A stretch of DNA of 47,229 bases, taken from Clostridiales bacterium (GTDB taxonomy: Bacteria > Bacillota > Clostridia > Lachnospirales > WRAX01). Every line of letters starts with the position of its first letter. Position 1 is the first letter of the stretch. The stretch lies in NCBI GenBank assembly GCA_031265685.1, contig JAISCI010000003.1, positions 1-47,229 on the forward strand, in the 5' to 3' direction. Shown piece by piece: positions 15,810-22,363 of the stretch. The position numbers and the translations under genes were made by a program. The notes beneath the pieces are model-generated. The model saw only the letters and a list, made by a program, of their open reading frames with translations, did no database searches and was not told the origin of the DNA.

Positions 15810-17063
15810 TTGGCCAAGGGTGAAAAAGAGGGGTTCGGACGGGAAAAAGCGGCGGGCATGAAGAGCGTGCGGAGGGAGTACCGTTCCTTCGATTTTATGC
15901 TGTTCGCCTCGGTGGCCGCGCTGTCCGTGCTCGGGATAATCCTGATAGGCAGCGCGACGTCGGTGGACGCGCGCGGCGCCACGGCGGAATTTAAGAGCCA
16001 GATAATGTGGGTTTCGACGGGCATCGTTATAATGCTGGCCGCCGCGTTTGTCGATTATCGGTTCGTCTGCCGGTTTTTCATTGCCTATTATGTTATAAAT
16101 CTGCTGCTGCTGGTTATAGTTATAACGGTGGATTTCAAACTTCCGGCCGGTACGCCCGCCCGCTCGATATATCTGGGTCCGGCCGCCACGGCGCCGTTCT
16201 CGATCCAGCCGTCGGAGTTCAACAAGCTGTTCATGCTGATCTTCCTCGCTAAGTTTATCGACCGTTTCCGCGAGAAGATAAACAAGATATGGATGCTCGC
16301 CGCCGTCCTCGCGCTCACGGCGGTTCCGGCGGTGCTGATCGTCAGGCAGCCGTCGCTCTCGGCGGGAATGGTCACGGCGGTTATCGCGGGCGTAATGCTG
16401 ATGGCGGCTAAAATCCGGTACCGGTATATCGCGGCGGCGGTCGTCCTCGTACTGCCGCTGGCGCTGATCCTGCTGTACGACGTGTCGAGCGCGAGGGTGA
16501 TCAACGGTGACGACGGCATAACCGTCACCTACCCGGAGGACTCCTACGCTCCGGTCCTGATCGACAAGGTACTGATCCCGTACCATATCTCGCGGATCAA
16601 GACGTTCCTCGAGCCGGTCGAGGGCAGCGACGAGTATTACCAGAACCAGAAGGCGATGCAGGCGATCCGCTCAGGGCGGCTGTCGGGCAATGGGCTGTTC
16701 GGCGGGGACGTGGTGGTCCCCGAGGCCGCGAACGACTTCATCTTTACCACACTGGCGCAGGACTTCGGATTCGTCGGTTGCGTCGCGACGCTCTCCGCCG
16801 CGCTGTTCGTCGTGGTCAGATGCATGATGATCGCCAAAAGAGCTGATATATTCTACGGCAAGCTGATAGCGGCGGGCACGGGCGGCATAATCGCCTTCCA
16901 GACGTTCACGAACGTGGCCGTAAACACGGAGCTGGTTCCGAACACGGGGATGATATTTCCGTTCATCTCGTCCGGTGGCAGCGCGATGTGGGCGCTGATG
17001 GCGATGGTCGGTATGACGCTGTCAGTCGGGATGACGAAGACTAAATCTATATTTGAGGATTAG
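15810..17063 (+). CDS. rodA: SEDS-family peptidoglycan polymerase (RodA/FtsW)
   Basis: SEDS proteins polymerise glycan strands from lipid II. The 417-residue product has about ten membrane spans, the extracellular loop with SIQPSEFNKLFMLIF, and the C-terminal signature LVPNTGMIFPFISSGGSAM. Its place beside mrdA and mreBCD suggests the elongation form RodA; the FtsW/RodA distinction is inference. The start is uncertain: TTG at 15810 lies close to minE but has a poor ribosome site, and ATG at 15858 is an alternative. Confidence 0.93.
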   Translation: MAKGEKEGFGREKAAGMKSVRREYRSFDFMLFASVAALSVLGIILIGSATSVDARGATAEFKSQIMWVSTGIVIMLAAAFVDYRFVCRFFIAYYVINLLLLVIVITVDFKLPAGTPARSIYLGPAATAPFSIQPSEFNKLFMLIFLAKFIDRFREKINKIWMLAAVLALTAVPAVLIVRQPSLSAGMVTAVIAGVMLMAAKIRYRYIAAAVVLVLPLALILLYDVSSARVINGDDGITVTYPEDSYAPVLIDKVLIPYHISRIKTFLEPVEGSDEYYQNQKAMQAIRSGRLSGNGLFGGDVVVPEAANDFIFTTLAQDFGFVGCVATLSAALFVVVRCMMIAKRADIFYGKLIAAGTGGIIAFQTFTNVAVNTELVPNTGMIFPFISSGGSAMWALMAMVGMTLSVGMTKTKSIFED

Positions 17064-17093
17064 AGTTACGCCGACATACGGACGATGATAAAG

Positions 17094-17243
17094 GAATTTG
17101 CTGGGTTCAGAGCAAATTCACTCAAGGAATTTGCTGGGTCGGATCCGCGCGGGTTCGGAGGTTCGCTGACAGGATTTTGCGCCGAAATTTCGGCGCAAAA
17201 TTCATCCAGGCAAACTTACCGGACGCGAGTCCAGGGCAAATTC
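17094..17243. repeat. Family A palindromes, one simple and one multiply nested
   Basis: 17094-17119 is a simple unit (GAATTTGCT, loop with GGTTCAG, AGCAAATTC). 17127-17243 is composite. The outer GAATTTGC and GCAAATTC enclose a degenerate GAAGTTTGC-type pair, which in turn encloses a perfect 28-bp palindrome at 17174-17201 whose halves are ATTTTGCGCCGAAA and TTTCGGCGCAAAAT. These repeats fill the gap between rodA and mgsA, apart from the mgsA ribosome binding site. A spurious open frame starting MIKEFAGF runs through them. Confidence 0.85.
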
Positions 17244-17262
17244 GCTTCGGAAAGGGGCAGCT

Positions 17263-17661
17263 ATGAATATTGGCCTTGTGGCGCACGACAACAAGAAAGT
17301 ATTGATGGAAAACCTATGCCTGGCGTACCGGCAGATATTGTCGCGCCACACGCTGTTTGCCACCTGGACGACCGGCTGGCTGATCGAGGAGAATACCGGG
17401 CTGACCGTCAGTAAATATCTGGCGGGGCATCTGGGCGGGATCCAGCAGATGAGCGTGCAGATAGCCCATAACGACGTGGATTTGCTGATATATCTCATAG
17501 ATCCGATGCTTCAGAACCATTACGACGAGGATCTGAACAACGTGCTTCGTCTGTGCGACGTGCACAACATTCCGCTGGCGACGAACCTCGCGACGGCGGA
17601 GGCGTTGCTTCTGGCGCTGGATCGGGGGGATTTCGCCTGGCGGGAGTTGGTTCGGGATTGA
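17263..17661 (+). CDS. mgsA: Methylglyoxal synthase homologue with changed active site
   Basis: Methylglyoxal synthase converts dihydroxyacetone phosphate to methylglyoxal and phosphate. The 132-residue product matches Firmicutes MgsA along its whole length: LVAHDNKK, TTG (36-38), CDVHNIPLATNLATAEALL. The family motif GGDQQ, whose aspartate is the catalytic base, reads GGIQQ here (Ile60, codon ATC). Other active-site residues are retained: His8, Asp9, Asp80, His86 and Asp90. The usual FFRDP reads YLIDP. The gene is otherwise intact, so the enzyme may be inactive or altered. It has a start ATG after GGGGCAGCT and overlaps hslO as TTGA. Confidence 0.88.
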   Translation: MNIGLVAHDNKKVLMENLCLAYRQILSRHTLFATWTTGWLIEENTGLTVSKYLAGHLGGIQQMSVQIAHNDVDLLIYLIDPMLQNHYDEDLNNVLRLCDVHNIPLATNLATAEALLLALDRGDFAWRELVRD

Positions 17662-18602
17662 CGCGGACAGATTACGCCGTCCGCGCGACAGCGGCGGGCG
17701 GGTATCTGCGGGGCTTCTGCGGGAGTTACCGCGGATGCGTGTCCGAGGCGGCTCGGACGCACTCGCTCAGCCGAACGGCGGCGGACGCCCTGGGGCGCGT
17801 ACTGATCGCGGCGTCGCTGATGGGGCTTACGCTTAAGGACGACGACGATTTGCTGACGGTTCGCGTGTCGGGGAACGGGGCGCTGGGCGGGCTTATCGCG
17901 TCCTGCCGGGCGGACGGATATGTAAAGGGATACGCCGTCAACCCTGGCGCGGAGGTGCCCGCGCTCGCCGGCGGCACTACGGATATGGCCGGGGCGATCG
18001 GATCCGGCACGCTGACCGTCACGAAGGATCTGGGGCTGAAGGAGCCTTACGTCAGTTCGGTCCCGCTCGTATCTGGTGAGATCGGCGAGGACGTAGCGAA
18101 TTATTTTCTTGTGTCCGAGCAGACGCCGACGGCGGTTTGCGTGGGCGTCGCGCTGGATTCCGGGCGGATGCGGGGCGAATCCACCCAAGTTACCGCCGCG
18201 GGCGGCTTTTTGATTCAGGCGACGCCCGGCGCGCCGGAGCCGATAGCGGCTTTCGTCGAGAGCGCCGTAGTTAGCATGCCGCCTATAACGAAGCTGCTTG
18301 CGGAGGGGCTTACGCCCGAGGGCGTGCTGACGGCTGCTTTCGGCGGACTGGACGTGGAGTTTACGGCGCGCGCGCCCGTGGGCTACCGCTGCGACTGCGG
18401 CGAGGAGCGCGTCGCGAACGCGCTGGCGTCGCTGCCCATCCGTGACCTGCGTAAGATGCGCGACGAGGACGGCGGCGCGGAAATAAAATGCCATTTCTGC
18501 AACAAGACGTATAGTTTCGGCAAGCCCGCGCTTGAAGAGCTGATCCGCGAACGCATGGCGGCGTTTCTGGAAGGGCTGAGGTCAAACGAACGGGAAAAAT
18601 AG
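17658..18602 (+). CDS. hslO: Redox-regulated chaperone Hsp33
   Basis: Hsp33 is a holdase that is activated when oxidation releases its zinc. The 314-residue protein has the N-terminal core (TLTVTKDLGLKEPYVSSVPL, then GEIGEDVANYFLVSEQTPTA) and the zinc centre with CDC, ERVANALASL and CHFCNKTY, giving the canonical CxC and CxxC ligands. The start is a TTG at 17658 that overlaps the mgsA stop; the frame is open upstream but with no family match. Translational coupling to mgsA is likely. Confidence 0.94.
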   Translation: MTRTDYAVRATAAGGYLRGFCGSYRGCVSEAARTHSLSRTAADALGRVLIAASLMGLTLKDDDDLLTVRVSGNGALGGLIASCRADGYVKGYAVNPGAEVPALAGGTTDMAGAIGSGTLTVTKDLGLKEPYVSSVPLVSGEIGEDVANYFLVSEQTPTAVCVGVALDSGRMRGESTQVTAAGGFLIQATPGAPEPIAAFVESAVVSMPPITKLLAEGLTPEGVLTAAFGGLDVEFTARAPVGYRCDCGEERVANALASLPIRDLRKMRDEDGGAEIKCHFCNKTYSFGKPALEELIRERMAAFLEGLRSNEREK

Positions 18603-18619
18603 AAAACGCGGCGACTGAA

Positions 18620-18878
18620 TTGCCGGAGTTGTCGAGGTTTTATGGGATTATCACCATCTATAACAAGCGACCACAATCCGCCTTATTTCTATGCGGGATA
18701 TAATGGAAATAAAGCCTTGTTTAACATTGTGGGCGGCGTGTTTATGAAAGGCAGCCTTCCGTCAAGAGAGGCGCGGCTTGTCTTGGCGTGGTATGAAATT
18801 CATAAAGACGAGCTTACGCAAAACTGGTACCGCTTATCGTCAGGCAAACCGCACACAAAAATAATGCCGTTGCGCTGA
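18620..18878 (+). pseudogene. DUF4160 protein, broken by a +1 frameshift
   Basis: DUF4160 proteins are small and normally begin like MPxxSRFYGIxIxxY and continue with DHNPPHFHA. Here TTG 18620 starts LPELSRFYGIITIYNK in one frame. The rest, DHNPPYFYAGYNGNKALFN to the end, is in the next frame. Removing one base, the C at 18668, would join them exactly. An ATG at 18642 could still make the C-terminal part with a wrong N terminus. A DUF2442 gene follows, the usual partner. The pair is widespread and has been suggested to be toxin-antitoxin-like; the function is unproven. Confidence 0.75.
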
Positions 18879-18896
18879 TAACGGTCGAGGAGGGTT

Positions 18897-19121
18897 ATGC
18901 CGGTGCAGAGACCAAATATTTTCCAAGTGGAACCGCTCGATGATTATACGGTAAACGTCTGCTTCGACGACGGCAGAATAAAATCCTTCGACGCGAAAGA
19001 ACGTATTAAAAAAGGCGGTATATTCGCGAAGCTCGGCGACAAGGAGTTTTTCAAGGATCGCTGCGTGATCCTGAACCGCACGCTGGCATGGGACACAACG
19101 GGTCTAGATGCTAGATGCTAG
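18897..19121 (+). CDS. DUF2442 protein with repeat-truncated C terminus
   Basis: The 74-residue product contains the family core VEPLDDYTVNVCFDDGRIKSF and a second half ending LNRTLAWDT. Family members go on past the tryptophan with a short acidic tail. Here the frame enters a family D repeat right after GACACAACGGG and ends LDARC plus TAG. The stop and the last codons therefore come from the repeat. The gene follows the damaged DUF4160 gene by 18 bp with a GGAGGG ribosome site. Function is unknown. Confidence 0.75.
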   Translation: MPVQRPNIFQVEPLDDYTVNVCFDDGRIKSFDAKERIKKGGIFAKLGDKEFFKDRCVILNRTLAWDTTGLDARC

Positions 19122-19207
19122 AAGCAAGAAAAACCCCGCGAGCGGTGGCTCTTGACCTTAGGGTTTTTCTAGCTTCTTGTCTCTTGCATCTAGTCTCTAG
19201 CCCCTAG
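19104..19207. repeat. Family D element between convergent genes, terminator-like
   Basis: The left arm has the tandem heptamers CTAGATG, CTAGATG, CTAGAAG. The right arm mirrors them with CTTCTTG, CATCTAG, CTCTAG and CCCCTAG. The core pairs AAAAACCC (19129-19136) with GGGTTTTT (19161-19168) and has an inner GAGC/GCTC stem, so it can act as a terminator for both the DUF2442 gene and the convergent yhcN-like gene. TAG stops of both genes lie in its ends. Confidence 0.75.
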
Positions 19208-19632
19208 ATCGCCGGCGTTAGCTTGTAGAACTCGTCCAGGTCGGATGGGTGGCGGTTGGTCTCTTTCTCGTCGCCGATCATGTTGACGATACGGTCTACC
19301 AGCTCGGGGCTGGCCGTCACTGATACGCGCTCTATTTGACCGCCGTAAGCGGACAGGACAGCCTCCTCGATGCCGCGCTTGAGCGCGATAAGCGCGCCGT
19401 CTTCCGGCATGGACACGAGGTCGAGTCCGATTATCGCCGTGGAGCCGCTCATAACGCAATACGCGTCGTCAATCTCTTTGAACCGGTCCTCGACGAGCCG
19501 CGTTATATCGGCGCACAGCTCGCGCTCGTCCGTCGCCGCGGAGACTTGGGGCGGTTTAGCCGCGAGCCGCCCGGAGTCGGAGCATCCGCCGAGAAGCAGC
19601 GAGGCGGCTATGATGACAGCGCTTTTTTTCAT
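19204..19632 (-). CDS. YhcN/YlaJ-family sporulation lipoprotein
   Basis: The 142-residue product begins MKKSAVIIAASLLLGGCSDS: a signal peptide with lipobox LGGC, so the mature protein should be a lipoprotein anchored by its cysteine (residue 17). The rest (ITRLVEDRFKEIDDAYCVM, SGSTAIIGLDL, IERVSVTASPELVDRIVNM) matches the YhcN/YlaJ family, whose Bacillus members sit in the forespore or spore membrane. The start at 19632 has AAGAGGTG upstream; a frame open farther up overlaps the ychF start. The gene converges on the DUF2442 gene and its TAG stop lies in the family D element. Confidence 0.85.
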   Translation of the reverse strand: MKKSAVIIAASLLLGGCSDSGRLAAKPPQVSAATDERELCADITRLVEDRFKEIDDAYCVMSGSTAIIGLDLVSMPEDGALIALKRGIEEAVLSAYGGQIERVSVTASPELVDRIVNMIGDEKETNRHPSDLDEFYKLTPAI

Positions 19633-19645
19633 TGAATAACACCTC

Positions 19646-19674
19646 TTGCTGAATTCCGTTTGGTTTAGTATAAT
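19646..19674 (+). promoter_or_regulatory. Promoter for ychF
   Basis: TTGCTG (19646-19651) and TATAAT (19669-19674) are 17 bp apart. A short inverted repeat TACCAG/CTGGTA (19677-19699) covers the expected start of transcription and could be an operator, but this is weak evidence. Confidence 0.65.
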
Positions 19675-19715
19675 CATACCAGAAACAACGATACTGGTAA
19701 GTAAAGGATGACAGG

Positions 19716-20807
19716 ATGAAACTGGGCATAGTAGGCTTGCCCAACGTGGGCAAGAGCACACTCTTCAACTCGCTGACAAAGGCGGGAGCGGCGGCGGCTA
19801 ATTTCCCGTTCTGCACCATCGAGCCGAACGTGGGCGTGGCGGCCGTGCCGGATCCGCGCCTGGCCGCGCTCAACGCGATATATCACGCCCCGAGCGTAGT
19901 GCCCGCCGTGGTCGAGTTCGTGGACATAGCTGGGCTTGTGAAGGGAGCCAGCGAGGGCGAGGGGCTGGGGAACAAGTTTCTGGCGCACATCCGGGAGGTG
20001 GACGCGATAGTCCACGTGGTGCGCTGTTTTGACGACGGCGACGTCACTCACGTCTCGGGCGCGGTCGATCCCGCGCGGGATATAGAGACTATCAACCTCG
20101 AGCTGATCCTGTCCGATATGGAACAAGTGGAGAAACGCCTGGCTAAGGCCGCTAAGGCGCCTCGGTCCGGCAAGGGCGGCGCCGAGCTGTCCGCTCTGAC
20201 GAAGATAAAAGCGGCGCTCGACAGGGGCGATCGGGCGTCGTCCGCCGATCTGGACGCCGAGGAGTCCGAAGCGGCTGCGCTGTTCAACCTGTTGTCGGCC
20301 AAACCGGTACTTTACGCCGCGAACGTATCCGAGAGCGATTTGGCGGACGGCGGCGCCGGAAACGCGTACGCGGCGGTCGTCCGCGGGATCGCCGAGGCGA
20401 ATGGCGGAGGGGTGTTCGTAGTCTGCGCGAAAATAGAGGAAGAGCTGTCCGAACTGCCCGACGATGAGAAGGCGGAGTTTCTGGCGGAACTGGGCGCTGA
20501 TTCGGGCGGCCTTGACAGGCTGGTGTCGGCGGGCTACAGCCTGCTGGGGCTGATCAGTTTTCTGACGGCTGGGCCGAAGGAAGTCCGAGCGTGGACGGTT
20601 CCGGCGGGGACGAAAGCGCCCGGCGCGGCGGGGAAGATACACACGGACTTCGAGCGCGGGTTTATCCGAGCCGAGGTGGTCGCCTATGACGACCTCATCG
20701 CGAAGGGTTCCGCCGCCGCCGCGAAGGAAGCGGGCCTCATGCGCTCCGAGGGGCGCGACTACACAGTCAGGGACGGGGACGTTATATTGTTCAGGTTCAA
20801 CGTGTGA
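19716..20807 (+). CDS. ychF: Redox-regulated ATPase YchF
   Basis: YchF is an Obg-related P-loop protein that prefers ATP and binds ribosomes. The 363-residue product has G1 [34 protein letters not shown], a coiled-coil insertion, and the C-terminal TGS domain ([20 protein letters not shown], then [10 protein letters not shown]). Length is normal. AAAGGATGACAGG lies upstream of the ATG. A small gene follows with a GTGA overlap. Confidence 0.96.
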   Translation: MKLGIVGLPNVGKSTLFNSLTKAGAAAANFPFCTIEPNVGVAAVPDPRLAALNAIYHAPSVVPAVVEFVDIAGLVKGASEGEGLGNKFLAHIREVDAIVHVVRCFDDGDVTHVSGAVDPARDIETINLELILSDMEQVEKRLAKAAKAPRSGKGGAELSALTKIKAALDRGDRASSADLDAEESEAAALFNLLSAKPVLYAANVSESDLADGGAGNAYAAVVRGIAEANGGGVFVVCAKIEEELSELPDDEKAEFLAELGADSGGLDRLVSAGYSLLGLISFLTAGPKEVRAWTVPAGTKAPGAAGKIHTDFERGFIRAEVVAYDDLIAKGSAAAAKEAGLMRSEGRDYTVRDGDVILFRFNV

Positions 20808-21109
20808 TTACTGCGGCGGGAAGGATGCGCGCGTCTTGCGCGGAAGAGAAGCGCGGGATCTTGTTCGGTTACTTACGTCAGACCCGGTATGACTTGGTGA
20901 TTATAGATGAACAGACGCTGGAGCTTGGCGAAAAGATTATTCGGCGGGCATACTTACTAGAAAAAGCTTCGACGACTGCCGTCATACCGCGGCGGCGATC
21001 GCGGGCGGATGCGGTGTGCGGGAGGCGAGTGACCGTGCTTTATAACGCGCTGAAACCAGACGTAAGCCCCGGCTTCACTATCGACGATATATACAAGATA
21101 AGGGAATGA
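20804..21109 (+). CDS. Small uncharacterised protein coupled to ychF
   Basis: I do not recognise this 101-residue frame. It starts with a GTG that overlaps the ychF stop (GTGA), which is compatible with translational coupling. The middle part, RYDLVIIDEQTLELGEKII, reads like real protein, while the segment RRRSRADAVCGRRV is arginine-rich and could be out-of-frame. No membrane span or known motif is visible. It may be a degraded gene. A family A array starts 6 bp after its stop. Confidence 0.35.
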   Translation: MITAAGRMRASCAEEKRGILFGYLRQTRYDLVIIDEQTLELGEKIIRRAYLLEKASTTAVIPRRRSRADAVCGRRVTVLYNALKPDVSPGFTIDDIYKIRE

Positions 21110-21114
21110 TAAAG

Positions 21115-21245
21115 GAATTTGCCGGGTTCAGGGCAAATTCCCTGCGAGCTTGCCGGAAAAGAATTTGCCTTGGAATTTTCGCCTGGGAAGTTTGCTTGGT
21201 TAACGCAAACTTCCGAACCGCGCGAAAATTCGGCCCGGCAAATTC
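21115..21245. repeat. Family A array with a three-level nested palindrome
   Basis: 21115-21140 is a simple GAATTTGCC/GGCAAATTC unit. 21161-21245 contains three palindromes inside one another: outer GAATTTGCC (21161-21169) with GGCAAATTC (21237-21245), middle GAATTTTCGC (21173-21182) with GCGAAAATTC (21222-21231), inner GGAAGTTTGC (21186-21195) with GCAAACTTCC (21205-21214). Each pair of arms is perfect. The array fills most of the gap before the rhomboid gene. Confidence 0.92.
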
Positions 21246-21271
21246 CGTGGACGAATTGAGGTACCTGCCCT

Positions 21272-22363
21272 ATGGAATATTCCGAATTCGAGCGAGGGAT
21301 GGCGGCGCTTCTGGAGCGCGAGGGGTTCTCGCCCGGCGGCGAGGACGGCTTCTTCGCGGAGGAGTGCCGCGCGGCGAAGCTGTTCTATCGCTGGGACGGC
21401 GCGGTGTTTCACGTTACGCTCGTATCCCCCGGGGCGGACGGCGGCGAGGCCGTAGCCACGCTCCGTCAGCGGTGCGACGCGCTTGCCGAGCGTATGAACT
21501 TCCGTCACTTCATCGTCTATAATATTGTCGCGGCGCCCGCCATAACGCCCGAGCTGACCGAGCTTGTCGATTCCGGCGAGGAATACTTCGAGCAACCGTT
21601 CTACGTAATCAACTACGCGGTCCCTTTGGGCGAGGGGCGCGTAGGCATAAACAAACGCCAGCCCTACGAGCTTTCGGGCATGAAGCGGATAATCCGCGCC
21701 GCCAGCGGTCACGGCGGCGGCGAGCCGACCTCCGCCCCGGCCGTTCTTCCGGCGTCCGGACGCGACATGTACTCCGTGTACGCGATAATGCTGATTGATC
21801 TCGTCATGCTCGTGCTTATCGAGATAAACGGCGGATCGCGCGACGTCGAGACGCTGCTGCGATTCGGGGCGATGGATATAACGCGCTTCGTTAACGGCGA
21901 GTACTGGCGCATAGCGACGGCGGCTTTCGTGCACATCGGTTTCGCGCACTGGCTGTACAACATGCTGTCTCTGTTTATCTTCGGCGGCCGCTATGAGCGG
22001 CTGCTCGGGACGGGGCGGTTTCTGATGGTGTTTCTGCTGTCGGCTGTCGTGGGCAACTTCCTCAACAGCCTGTTTTCGGTAAGTTCGGTGCTGGCGGGGG
22101 CTTCCGGCGGCATATTCGGGCTTATCGGCGCGTGCCTGGCCGTCACATGGATCACGAAGCGCAGGATAAGCGGCCTTTCGAGTTACATGCTGGCGGTGTT
22201 CGCGGTGGTGGGGCTTATCATCGGGCTGGCCGATCCCGAGATCGGCAACATAGCGCATTTCACGGGTTTCGTGACGGGGCTGCTGCTTGGGCTGCCCGTG
22301 GCGTATGACTACAACAAAAGGCTGGGTAAGGATGATCGACGCCAAGTCGCTGACGACGCTTGA
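21272..22363 (+). CDS. Rhomboid-family intramembrane serine protease
   Basis: Rhomboids cut transmembrane segments within the membrane. The 363-residue protein has a soluble N-terminal domain of about 165 residues. It is followed by six or more spans with the conserved HIGFAHWLYNMLSLFIFG, the active serine in GASGGIFGLIG, and the catalytic histidine in IAHFTGFVTGLLLG. The start follows GAGGTACCTGCCCT. Its end overlaps mutS2 by 32 bp. The substrate is unknown. The N-terminal domain resembles those of Firmicutes rhomboids such as GluP only in placement. Confidence 0.9.
   Translation: MEYSEFERGMAALLEREGFSPGGEDGFFAEECRAAKLFYRWDGAVFHVTLVSPGADGGEAVATLRQRCDALAERMNFRHFIVYNIVAAPAITPELTELVDSGEEYFEQPFYVINYAVPLGEGRVGINKRQPYELSGMKRIIRAASGHGGGEPTSAPAVLPASGRDMYSVYAIMLIDLVMLVLIEINGGSRDVETLLRFGAMDITRFVNGEYWRIATAAFVHIGFAHWLYNMLSLFIFGGRYERLLGTGRFLMVFLLSAVVGNFLNSLFSVSSVLAGASGGIFGLIGACLAVTWITKRRISGLSSYMLAVFAVVGLIIGLADPEIGNIAHFTGFVTGLLLGLPVAYDYNKRLGKDDRRQVADDA

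Noticed and set aside
17085-17414. Open frame starting MIKEFAGF between rodA and mgsA
   Set aside because: It is read from family A repeats and then overlaps mgsA in another frame. A frame with the same beginning occurs at 21106, again only because of the repeat.
21106-21522. Open frame starting MIKEFAGF before the rhomboid gene
   Set aside because: It is translated repeat sequence running into the rhomboid gene out of frame.
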